From positions 1 to 12,666 of the forward strand of contig JBBRPG010000116.1 in assembly GCA_038228485.1 (NCBI GenBank): a stretch of DNA of 12,666 nt, written 5' to 3'. The stretch's first letter is position 1, and each line of letters starts with the position of its first letter. Origin of the DNA: DATARH01 sp038228485. GTDB taxonomy: Bacteria; Pseudomonadota; Alphaproteobacteria; ATCC43930; CGMCC-115725. Made by a program: the position numbers and the translations under genes. Positions 1 to 5,809 of this stretch are shown here, in pieces. The notes under the pieces were generated by a model. The model ran no database searches and had not been told where the DNA came from. It saw nothing but the letters and a program-made list of their open reading frames with translations.

Positions 1-299
1 AGCGAGCCGCCGAACACGGTGAAATCCTGGCTGAAGACGAACACCAACTTGCCGTTGACGGTGCCATAACCGGTAACGACCCCGTCGCCCGGCACCTTTT
101 GCTCCTCGATGCCGAAATCATGGCTGCGATGCTCGACGAACATGTCCCATTCCTCGAAGGAATCGGGGTCGAGCAGGATTTCGAGCCGCTCGCGCGCGGT
201 GAGTTTGCCCTTGGCGTGCTGCGCCTCGATCCGGCGCTCGCCGCCGCCGGCGCGCGCCGCGGCGCGCATGTCTTCCAGGCGTTTGAGAATGTCGCTCAT
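1..299 (-). CDS. pccB: Propionyl-CoA carboxylase beta subunit, N-terminal part (runs off the window)
   Basis: Carboxyltransferase subunit of a biotin-dependent acyl-CoA carboxylase, most likely propionyl-CoA carboxylase, which makes methylmalonyl-CoA in the cytoplasm. About 99 N-terminal residues of a family usually near 510 are visible. Seen: MSDILKRLEDMRAAARAGGG, then the family segment KGKLTARERLEILLDPDSFE (about residues 30-49), FVEHRSHDFG, GDGVVTGYGTVNGK and FVFSQDFTVFGGS, the typical opening of the carboxyltransferase domain. The ATG at 299 is preceded on the minus strand by GAGG four bases away and matches the usual family start. The gene is divergent from the gene at 452. A possible PccR-type operator lies about 80 bases upstream. 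Methylcrotonyl- and acetyl-CoA carboxyltransferases are related, but this N-terminal pattern fits PccB best. The specificity is inferred. Confidence 0.9.
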   Translation of the reverse strand, partial: MSDILKRLEDMRAAARAGGGERRIEAQHAKGKLTARERLEILLDPDSFEEWDMFVEHRSHDFGIEEQKVPGDGVVTGYGTVNGKLVFVFSQDFTVFGGS

Positions 300-378
300 C
301 GCGCCTCGCGAGGATAAGGAAGCTCGCCCGATAGCATCAACCGAGGGCGAAGGCCAGCATTGCGGCGGGCGGAGCTTG

Positions 379-398
379 TTTGGCTGCCTCTTTGCAAG
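379..398. promoter_or_regulatory. Possible PccR/ScfR-type operator upstream of pccB
   Basis: TTTGGCTG-CCTC-TTTGCAAG: two 8-base half-sites separated by 4 bases. The second is a near-perfect TTTGCAAA; the first keeps only TTTG. From memory, PccR regulators of alphaproteobacterial propionyl-CoA carboxylase genes bind TTTGCAAA-N4-TTTGCAAA. A further TTGCAA lies at 417-422. The site is in the divergent gap, about 80 bases before the pccB start and 54 before the start at 452. One half is degenerate, so this is a candidate only. Confidence 0.3.
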
Positions 399-451
399 GC
401 AAGATCGCCAGGGGACTTGCAACAACCGATTGCACGGAAAGCGAGGGCGAG

Positions 452-835
452 ATGGCGGAAAGCGAACTTTACCGGCAGGGCGCGGCCATGCGGCGCCGGC
501 TGATGGGCGAAGCCGCGGTCGAGAAGGCCTCGAAGGAGGTTTACAGCGACCCGGTGATGAAGAAGTTAATCGAGGTCGCGACCGAAACCGTGTTCGGCGC
601 TTTGTGGACGCGGCCGGGGCTCGATTTGAAGATCCGGGCGCTGATCTGCGTCATCTCCGACACCTGCATGGGCCGCGAGCCGGAGCTTGAATTGCATTTG
701 CGCATGGCACTGCGCCAGGGCTGGACCGAGGAGGAGCTGACCGAGGTGCTGCTGCACCTGTCGGGCTATATCGGCGTGCCGATCGTCCGCGAGTCGATGA
801 TGGTGGCGTCGAGGGTGTTCAAGGAGCCGCGCTGA
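452..835 (+). CDS. Carboxymuconolactone decarboxylase family protein
   Basis: Small all-helical protein of 127 residues in the CMD/AhpD-like fold family. The core at residues 61-112 (IRALICVISDTCMGREPELE onward, with H82 in LHLRMALRQG, then WTEEELTEVLLHLSGYIGVP) matches the gamma-carboxymuconolactone decarboxylase pattern of HxxxAxxxGxTxeEixEvl. There is no CxxC pair, which argues against an AhpD-type peroxidase. The start at 452 was chosen because AGGG lies just upstream and MAESELYRQG begins a natural N-terminus; an in-frame ATG at 380 would add 24 residues without family similarity. The gene is divergent from pccB and convergent with the ATP12 gene, leaving 13 bases between the stops. No ring-cleavage genes are nearby, so a protocatechuate role is unsupported; many such stand-alone proteins have no known substrate. 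Confidence 0.82.
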   Translation: MAESELYRQGAAMRRRLMGEAAVEKASKEVYSDPVMKKLIEVATETVFGALWTRPGLDLKIRALICVISDTCMGREPELELHLRMALRQGWTEEELTEVLLHLSGYIGVPIVRESMMVASRVFKEPR

Positions 836-848
836 GTTCGGGGCGCGC

Positions 849-1553
849 CTAGATTGGATCCGTATTCAGCAATTCCAGAAACCGCGCCGCCGCTGCGATG
901 TCGGCGGCGAGGGCGGCGCGGCGGGCGGCGGCTTCGGTGTCTTCGCCCCAGGCTTCGATTTGGAAAGTCTCCTCGAGTTGCGACACGGCGAACGCCGCCG
1001 CAGCGTCGAGCCGGCCTTCGAGCAGCGCTAGCGCAATCACCAGCGACCCGCACGATGCCGTCACCGCTTGCAGCGCGGTCAGGCGAAAATCGTCTTGGCT
1101 CCCCACCGCCGCGGCAAAGGCGTTGAGCGCCGCCGGCGATTGCGGCTGCGGCACGATGCCGGCGGTCACCGCCAGCCCGGCATCGTAGCGCCCGGCCGCC
1201 CAGTCGATCAGCGGCTGCCACGCCGCCGCCTGCCGCGCCGCCAGCGCCGGCGGATGCTCGGCGCGGTAGCAGACCAGGTCGGTGCCGGCGTAATTGGCGA
1301 TTTCGGCGACGATCTCGCCGCGCTTTGCGGCGGTGCGGTCGATTGCGGTCGCGGCGAGCCGGGTCAGCGGCATGGTATGCGGCCGGATGTCGGGGGCCTG
1401 CGCGTCCCATTCTGCGGCGATCGCGGCGGCGAGGGTTTCGCTCGGCACGGTCAGCTCGTGTTTGGCGGGCGTGCGCAGCGGCCTGCCGTCGAGCGCCACC
1501 CCCCAGCCGGCTTCGGCCCGCCGGGTGGCAACCTGCTTGTAGACGCGTTTCAC
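849..1553 (-). CDS. ATP12-family F1-ATPase assembly chaperone
   Basis: 234-residue homologue of mitochondrial Atp12p, which binds the F1 alpha subunit during ATP synthase assembly; in bacteria the family is mostly alphaproteobacterial. Diagnostic stretches: VALDGRPLRTPAKHELTVPS (about residues 20-39), AAEWDAQ, IRPHTMPLTRLAATAIDR, and the central block YAGTDLVCYRAEHPPALAAR followed by WQPLIDWA. A helical C-terminal half contains GSLVIALALLEGRL and EETFQIEAWGED. Length fits the family. The start is GTG at 1553, and its bases form a 4-base overlap (GTGA) with the stop of the upstream pseudouridine synthase gene, so translation is probably coupled. It is the last gene of a minus-strand run. The precise role in bacteria is inferred from the mitochondrial protein. 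Confidence 0.9.
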   Translation of the reverse strand: MKRVYKQVATRRAEAGWGVALDGRPLRTPAKHELTVPSETLAAAIAAEWDAQAPDIRPHTMPLTRLAATAIDRTAAKRGEIVAEIANYAGTDLVCYRAEHPPALAARQAAAWQPLIDWAAGRYDAGLAVTAGIVPQPQSPAALNAFAAAVGSQDDFRLTALQAVTASCGSLVIALALLEGRLDAAAAFAVSQLEETFQIEAWGEDTEAAARRAALAADIAAAARFLELLNTDPI

Positions 1554-2542
1554 TTCAACAGTTCCAGCTCCGCAAACGGGTCAGGCGCGTCGGCGGCAAA
1601 GCCGAGGAACTCCCACATCCGCTGCATGTGCGCCGGCAGCGGCGCGGTGATCTTTAGCGTGAACCCGGCCGGATGGGGGATTTCGAGCTCGCGGGCGTGC
1701 AGGTGCAGCCGGTGGGCCGCCGCACCGCCGGGGATATGCGCCGATGCGCCGCCATACTTGCCGTCGCCGAGGATCGGCGTGCCGATCGCGGCGCAATGCG
1801 CGCGCAGCTGGTGGGTGCGCCCGGTCAACGGGCGCAAGGCGAGCCAGCTCGCCCGGTCGCCGGCAGTGTCGATTACTCGGTAATAGGTGATGGCGTCCTT
1901 GCCGTCGTCGTCGGCGCGGACCCGCTCGCCGCCGCCCTTCAGTCCCTTGGCCACGGATCGCTTGGCAAGGGCGAGGTCGATCTTGCCCTGCCGCATCTCC
2001 GGCAGCCCGGCGACGATCGCCCAATAGGTTTTTCGGGTCGTCTTGTCGCGAAAGGCGCGGGTGAAAAACGTGGCCGCGGCAGGGGTGCGCGCGATCAGCA
2101 GCAGGCCGCTGGTATCCTTGTCGAGCCGGTGAACCAGTCGCGGACGTTCATCCGAACCGAAGCGCAGCCCGTCGAGCAGCCCGTCGACATGGCGGGTCGT
2201 GCCGCTGCCGCCTTGCACGGCAAGGCCCGGCGGCTTGTTGAGGACGATCGCGTGGTCGTCGCGGTGGATGACCGCGTCGCGCAGCGCCGCCTCGTCCTGC
2301 GGCCTTGCCTGAGGGGTGAGGCGTTCGCCGGTGAGCGGCGCCTCGGACATGGGCGGCACCCGGATCGCCATGCCGGGCGACACCCGGTCGCCCGATTTGG
2401 CGCGTTTGCCGTCGACCTTGACCTGCCCTGTGCGCAGCAGCTTTTCGAGCCGGCCGTGCGCCAGTCCCGGGTAATGCCGGCGGAACCAGCGGTCCAGCCG
2501 CAAGATGCCGTCGGCCTCGCCGACCGTGACCGTGTCGCTCAT
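1550..2542 (-). CDS. RluA-family 23S rRNA pseudouridine synthase (RluC-like)
   Basis: 330-residue RNA-modifying enzyme that isomerises uridine to pseudouridine, probably in 23S rRNA. An S4 RNA-binding domain covers about residues 13-62 (LRLDRWFRRHYPGLAHGRLE, then QVKVDGKRAKSGDRV). The catalytic domain follows, with LNKPPGLAVQGG at 101-112 and RPRLVHRLDKDTSGLLLIAR at 133-152; D141 in HRLD is the catalytic aspartate. Further family motifs are TYWAIVAG, LRPLTGRTHQLRAH, GDGKYGG and LHLHARELEIPHP. The S4 domain and length suggest RluC or RluD rather than the shorter RluA, but the exact target uridines cannot be read from sequence. The ATG at 2542 has only a weak GAG upstream. It overlaps the ATP12 gene by 4 bases and probably shares its transcript. 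Confidence 0.93.
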   Translation of the reverse strand: MSDTVTVGEADGILRLDRWFRRHYPGLAHGRLEKLLRTGQVKVDGKRAKSGDRVSPGMAIRVPPMSEAPLTGERLTPQARPQDEAALRDAVIHRDDHAIVLNKPPGLAVQGGSGTTRHVDGLLDGLRFGSDERPRLVHRLDKDTSGLLLIARTPAAATFFTRAFRDKTTRKTYWAIVAGLPEMRQGKIDLALAKRSVAKGLKGGGERVRADDDGKDAITYYRVIDTAGDRASWLALRPLTGRTHQLRAHCAAIGTPILGDGKYGGASAHIPGGAAAHRLHLHARELEIPHPAGFTLKITAPLPAHMQRMWEFLGFAADAPDPFAELELLK

Positions 2543-2570
2543 CTCGCCCGCTCGGCGGCCCAGTGACGGT

Positions 2571-2682
2571 GCGTCCTTCTAGGCCTCGCTGCGCGAGGCA
2601 CCTCAGGATGAGAACGAATTGTAATCCCGCACTGACCACCCTCATCCTGCGGAGCGCCCGCAGGGCGCGTCTCGAAGGACGC
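2571..2682. repeat. Palindromic dispersed-type repeat (family A), two 42-base inverted arms
   Basis: The outer ends GCGTCCTTCT (2571) and GAAGGACGC (to 2682) and the inner ends CTCAGGATGAG-like and CTCATCCTG (2641) are inverted copies, giving arms 2571-2612 and 2641-2682 around a 28-base spacer. Each arm contains its own hairpin: GCCTCGC-TGC-GCGAGGC at 2583-2599, and GCGCCC-GCA-GGGCGC at 2654-2668. This resembles the CTCATCCTGAGG...GAAGGATG intergenic elements common in alphaproteobacterial genomes and has a REPIN-like architecture. It fills the 156-base gap between rarA and the pseudouridine synthase gene, where it may affect read-through or transcript stability. Confidence 0.8.
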
Positions 2683-2698
2683 AAAACGCCTATGCATC

Positions 2699-3991
2699 TC
2701 ACCTCTCCGCTGCGCGCTCGCGCAGCTTGTTCCAATACTCGAGCCGCTTCTTGATCTCGCGTTCAAAGCCACGCTCGGTAGGGCGGTAGAACTCGCGCCG
2801 GTCGATGCCGTCCGGAAAATAGTTCTGGCCCGAGAATGCCTCCTCGGTGCCGTGGTCGTAGACATAACCCTTGCCGTAGCCGAGGTCGCGCATCAGCCGG
2901 GTCGGTGCGTTGAGGATGTGCTTGGGCGGCATCAGCGAGCCGGTGTCGCGCGCCATGCCCTGCGCCGCGCCGAACGCCTTGTAGACCGCGTTCGATTTCG
3001 GCGCGGTCGCGAGGTAGATCACCAGCTGGGCGACCGCCAGCTCGCCTTCGGGCGAGCCGAGCCGATCGTAGATGTCCCACGCCGCCAGCGCCTGCACTGC
3101 CGCCTGCGGGTCGGCGAGGCCGATATCCTCGACCGCCGCGCGGGTGAGCCGGCGCAGCACATAAATCGGGTCCTCGCCGCCGGCCAGCATCCGCGCCAGC
3201 CAATACAGCGCCGCGTCGGTGTCCGACCCGCGCAGCGATTTGTGCAGGGCGCTGATCAGGTTGTAATGGCCCTCCTGCTGCTTGTCGTAGAGCGGCGCGC
3301 GGCGCTGGACGAACTCGGCCAGTTCGGCGGGGCCGAGCGGCGTCCCGGCCGGCAGCCGCTCGATCTCCTCGACCAGGTTCAACAAGAACCGCCCGTCGCC
3401 GTCGGCCATCGCCCTGAGCGCGGCACGGCCGTCGGGGGACAGCGGCAAGGTCTTGCCGAGAGCGGCTTCGGCACGCTGGATCAGGGTTTCCAGCTCTTCG
3501 TCGCCCAGCCGGCGCAGCACGAACACCTGCGCCCGCGACAAGAGTGCCCCGATCAGCTCGAAAGACGGGTTCTCGGTGGTGGCGCCGACCAGGATCACCG
3601 TGCCGTCCTCGACATAGGGCAAAAGCGCATCCTGCTGGGCGCGGTTGAAGCGGTGGATCTCATCGACGAACAGCAAGGTGCCCTGGCCCATCTCGCGGCG
3701 TTTCTTGGCGCCGTCGAACACCTTGCGCAGATCGGCGACCCCGGAGAACACCGCCGACAGTGGCTCGAAGGCGAGGTCGGTGCCTTCGGCGAGCAGGCGC
3801 GCGATTGTCGTCTTGCCGCAGCCCGGCGGGCCCCACAGGATCATCGACGCCAGCCGCTTGCTCGCCACCATCCGCCCGATCGGCCCCTCGGGCCCGAGCA
3901 GGTGATCCTGCCCGACGATGTCGCCAAGCCGCTGCGGCCGCAGCCGGTCGGCCAGCGGATGCGGCGCCTGGCTTTGGAAGAGAGTGTTCAT
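2699..3991 (-). CDS. rarA: Replication-associated recombination protein A (RarA/MgsA), AAA+ ATPase
   Basis: 430-residue AAA+ ATPase of the RarA/Mgs1/WRNIP1 family, related to clamp-loader subunits and acting at stalled replication forks. The N-terminus has the family signature PLADRLRPQRLGDIVGQDHL (12-31). Walker A is GPPGCGKT at 54-61, Walker B LLFVDE at 106-111 followed by IHRFNRAQQDALLPYVE, and sensor 1 lies in the VGATTENPSFELI region (about 136-147). The C-terminal half has the RarA-specific tetramerisation part with HYNLISALHKSLRGSD, DAALYWLARMLAGGEDP and SNAVYKAFG, ending in the RREFYRPTERGFEREIKKRL stretch. Length is typical. The ATG at 3991 has no strong Shine-Dalgarno. The gene is bounded on both sides by palindromic repeats, so it may be transcribed separately from lipB upstream. 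Confidence 0.96.
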   Translation of the reverse strand: MNTLFQSQAPHPLADRLRPQRLGDIVGQDHLLGPEGPIGRMVASKRLASMILWGPPGCGKTTIARLLAEGTDLAFEPLSAVFSGVADLRKVFDGAKKRREMGQGTLLFVDEIHRFNRAQQDALLPYVEDGTVILVGATTENPSFELIGALLSRAQVFVLRRLGDEELETLIQRAEAALGKTLPLSPDGRAALRAMADGDGRFLLNLVEEIERLPAGTPLGPAELAEFVQRRAPLYDKQQEGHYNLISALHKSLRGSDTDAALYWLARMLAGGEDPIYVLRRLTRAAVEDIGLADPQAAVQALAAWDIYDRLGSPEGELAVAQLVIYLATAPKSNAVYKAFGAAQGMARDTGSLMPPKHILNAPTRLMRDLGYGKGYVYDHGTEEAFSGQNYFPDGIDRREFYRPTERGFEREIKKRLEYWNKLRERAAER

Positions 3992-4040
3992 GTGGCAGTG
4001 GATATGGGCCGCTGCCGCGCGGAGCGCAAACGGCCTCCAA

Positions 4041-4165
4041 ACCCTCTCCCGCTTGCGGGAGAGGGTGGCGCGCGCAGCGCGACGGGTGAGGGTGGCGGCC
4101 GCACGACCCTCACCCTCCCAGCCCTGCGGGCTGGGCCCCTCCCTCTCCCGCGAGCGGGAGAGGGG
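4041..4165. repeat. Cluster of four hairpins, BIME/REP-like (family B)
   Basis: Four consecutive palindromes fill the rarA-lipB gap. Hairpin 1 (4041-4066) is ACCCTCTCCCGC-TT-GCGGGAGAGGGT, a perfect 12-bp stem. Hairpin 2 (4084-4115) pairs GGGTGAGGG with CCCTCACCC around a 14-base loop. Hairpin 3 (4117-4135) is CCCAGCCC-TGC-GGGCTGGG. Hairpin 4 (4141-4164) is CCCTCTCCCGC-GA-GCGGGAGAGGG, the same core as hairpin 1. Elements with CCCTCTCCC stems are widespread extragenic repeats in GC-rich proteobacteria. A role in termination or RNA 3'-end protection is possible; there is no clear U-tract. Confidence 0.85.
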
Positions 4166-4180
4166 TTGAGCGCCGCCATC

Positions 4181-4858
4181 TCATGCCCGGCATGCCGGCG
4201 TGCTGACGAACACATCGTCGAACGTATCGCGCAGCGCCACGTCGACATCCGCCAGCGCCGCGTTGACCCCCAACGCCGCCATTGACGTCACCCCGTGTTC
4301 GGCGATGCCGCAGGGCACGATGCCGGCGTAGTTCGCCAAATCCGGCGCCACGTTGAGCGCCAACCCGTGATAGGTCACCCAGTGCCGCACCCGGACGCCG
4401 ATCGCGCCGATCTTGTCGTCGACACCGTGGCCTCGGGCCACCCACACGCCGATGCGGCCCTCGCGCCGCTCGGCCGTCACCCCAAACCGCGCCAGCACCC
4501 GGATCATCCATTCCTCGAGCCGCCACACATGGCAGCCGACATCACGGCCGCGCCGCGTCAGGTCGAGCATCACATAGGCCACGCGCTGTCCGGGCCCGTG
4601 ATAGGTGTATTGCCCGCCGCGGCCGGTCCGGAACACCGGCAGCCGCCCCGGCTCGATCAGGTCGGCCGCGACCGCGCTGGTGCCGGCGGTGTAGAGCGGC
4701 GGATGCTCCAACAGCCAGATCAACTCCCGCGCGGCGCCGGCGTGGATCGCGGCGACCCGCGCCTCCATCTCGGCCACCGCCAGGCCGTAGGGCACCAGGC
4801 CCTCGGCGGTGCGCCACTCGACAGCGTCGGTCCCGGTCGTCATATCGAGGTCCATCAC
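4181..4858 (-). CDS. lipB: Octanoyltransferase LipB (lipoyl(octanoyl) transferase)
   Basis: Cytoplasmic enzyme moving octanoyl groups from acyl carrier protein to lipoyl domains, the first step of protein lipoylation (EC 2.3.1.181). 225 residues if started at 4858. Family motifs in order: ELIWLLEHPPLYTAGTSA (45-62), GRGGQYTYHGPGQRVAYVML (79-98), VGCHVWRLEEWMI, GVWVARGHGVDDKIGAIGVR with the catalytic lysine K149, TYHGLALNV, and FxxI-type VPCGIAEHGVTSM with the acyl-accepting cysteine C183. Starts at 4855 or 4843 are equally possible because none has a convincing Shine-Dalgarno. Its upstream gap is shared with the divergent tRNA gene. lipA, often a neighbour in other genomes, is not in this window. 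Confidence 0.95.
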   Translation of the reverse strand: MMDLDMTTGTDAVEWRTAEGLVPYGLAVAEMEARVAAIHAGAARELIWLLEHPPLYTAGTSAVAADLIEPGRLPVFRTGRGGQYTYHGPGQRVAYVMLDLTRRGRDVGCHVWRLEEWMIRVLARFGVTAERREGRIGVWVARGHGVDDKIGAIGVRVRHWVTYHGLALNVAPDLANYAGIVPCGIAEHGVTSMAALGVNAALADVDVALRDTFDDVFVSTPACRA

Positions 4859-4860
4859 GG

Positions 4861-4889
4861 TTGCTATGATACCGTGGATTTGCTACACG
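4861..4889 (+). promoter_or_regulatory. Possible promoter of tRNA-Leu(GAG)
   Basis: TTGCTA (4861-4866) and TACACG (4884-4889) are separated by 17 bases and lie 31 bases before the mature tRNA, a sensible distance for a short 5' leader. The -35 is good; the -10 matches sigma-70 at only three positions. Proposed mainly from position. Confidence 0.3.
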
Positions 4890-4920
4890 CGCCTGCCCCC
4901 AAGCAGGGTTGGTTGGGCGT

Positions 4921-5007
4921 GCGGTCGTGGCGGAACTGGTAGACGCGCAGCGTTGAGGTCGCTGTGGGGGAAACTCCGTGGAAGTTCGAGTCTTCTCGAC
5001 CGCACCA
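4921..5007 (+). tRNA. tRNA-Leu, anticodon GAG (reads CUC/CUU)
   Basis: Acceptor stem GCGGTCG (4921-4927) pairs with CGACCGC (4997-5003), followed by discriminator A and an encoded CCA (5005-5007). The D-arm contains GGCGGAACTGGTAGAC. The anticodon stem is CAGCG/CGCTG with loop TTGAGGT, giving anticodon GAG at 4955-4957. A long variable arm (GGGGGAAACTCC region) and a T-loop TTCGAGT make it a class II leucine tRNA. No integrase gene or second copy of its 3' end is present, so there is no sign that it serves as an attachment site here. Confidence 0.97.
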
Positions 5008-5100
5008 ACCCGGGCCGTTTATTCAACATACCGCCGTTGTGCGCGACGCTCGCCGCCGGCGCCTGGCTTCCGTATACTGCGATCTTTAAAGGCGGAGCCC

Positions 5101-5460
5101 ATGCGCGCGGCAACTTTCGGCCTGCTGTTGACGACGGGACTGGCAAGCGCCGCTTCGGCGCAAACCGTCGGCGGCGACTACGCCGCCGAGGGCACCAATT
5201 TCGACGGTTCCCCCTATAGCGGCAAGGCGACGATCACGCGCAGCAGCGACAGCACCTGCCTCATTCGCTGGGAAACCGGCGGCACGACATCGACGGGTTT
5301 TTGCATGCTGGCGAACAAATCCTTCGCCGCGGCATACAAGCTGGGTAACGATGTTGGGCTGATTGTCTACGAGCTGCGGCCCGATGGCTCGCTCGTCGGC
5401 TACTGGACCATCGCCGACAAGTCGGGAGCCGGCACCGAGACGCTGACCCCGGTCAAATAG
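5101..5460 (+). CDS. Small secreted protein of unknown function
   Basis: 119 residues. A signal peptide is clear: MRAATFGLLLTTGLASAASA, with likely signal peptidase I cleavage after ASA (residue 20), so the mature protein of about 99 residues should be periplasmic or exported. The mature part is rich in glycine, threonine and alternating hydrophobic residues (GGDYAAEGTNFDGSPYSGKA, then TCLIRWETGG, VGLIVYELRPDGSLVGYWTI, TETLTPVK), suggesting a small beta-sheet or lipocalin-like fold. There are two cysteines (in STCLIRW and GFCML) that could pair. The start at 5101 is fixed by AAAGGCGGAG just upstream and by the signal peptide; an in-frame upstream extension to 4978 would overlap the tRNA. A TATACT at 5073-5078 is a possible -10 box without a matching -35. 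I recognise similar secreted proteins in alphaproteobacteria but know no function. Confidence 0.82.
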   Translation: MRAATFGLLLTTGLASAASAQTVGGDYAAEGTNFDGSPYSGKATITRSSDSTCLIRWETGGTTSTGFCMLANKSFAAAYKLGNDVGLIVYELRPDGSLVGYWTIADKSGAGTETLTPVK

Positions 5461-5695
5461 CGACCCCCGAAGGACATGCGCCGGAAGCTGATGTATTCGG
5501 CCCTGGCGCGCCACTCAGAAAACGAGCGCCATGCTCGACCTCGCCGAAATAATGGCCGATCACCACCAGGAGGCAGGCGCAGCCCCTTATTCCGTCGAGT
5601 TCGACGATGCGTCCACCCGCCGCCACGGGTGCAGCGTTCGTGACGCCCATCGCGTCCCCGGAAGTCTCGCCCATGGCCCCAAACTGGGCTGACAT
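5453..5695 (-). pseudogene. 5' relic of an acyltransferase-3 (OafA-like) family gene
   Basis: Read on the minus strand from the ATG at 5695, the translation gives about 80 residues: a short polar leader, then RIVELDGIRGCACLLVVIGH YFGEVEHG, which is the characteristic first membrane helix of acyltransferase-3 proteins (consensus LDGlRGiA...vvisHyf). Full members have about 350 residues and ten helices. Here the similarity stops around 5515 and the frame continues with unrelated sequence to a TGA at 5453-5455, inside the 3' end of the secreted-protein gene. The remaining gene body is absent on both strands. I read this as the leftover 5' end of a deleted membrane O-acyltransferase gene. The ATGs at 5674 or 5650 could have been the original start. 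Confidence 0.6.
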
Positions 5696-5777
5696 GGCCC
5701 AGGGGCTATTAACGGGTGTTCCGCCGTACCGAACCCTGTTGTCGGGTCCGGCCTGTTTGGAGCATTGCGGCACTCGT

Positions 5778-5805
5778 TTGAAACCCCCTGCATGTGCCAT
5801 ATAAG
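5778..5805 (+). promoter_or_regulatory. Predicted sigma-70 promoter of ivd
   Basis: TTGAAA (5778-5783) and TATAAG (5800-5805) with a 16-base spacer. The predicted transcription start (about 5811-5813) coincides with the ATG at 5810, so either the mRNA is leaderless or nearly so, or the true promoter is elsewhere and AAGG at 5803-5806 serves as a ribosome site. It is the best promoter-like sequence in the gap. Confidence 0.4.
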
Positions 5806-5809
5806 GCTG

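Noticed and set aside
1068..2566. Two plus-strand open frames opposite the ATP12 and pseudouridine synthase genes
   Set aside because: Shadows of coding sequence on the other strand; composition typical of GC-rich antisense frames.
2852..4285. Long plus-strand open frame of 477 codons
   Set aside because: It is antisense to rarA and lipB, which have clear family motifs; its translation is rich in Arg, Gln and Gly with no recognisable domain, as expected in GC-rich DNA.
4921..5007. tRNA-Leu as an integration site for a mobile island
   Set aside because: No second copy of the tRNA 3' end, no integrase, and ordinary composition downstream.
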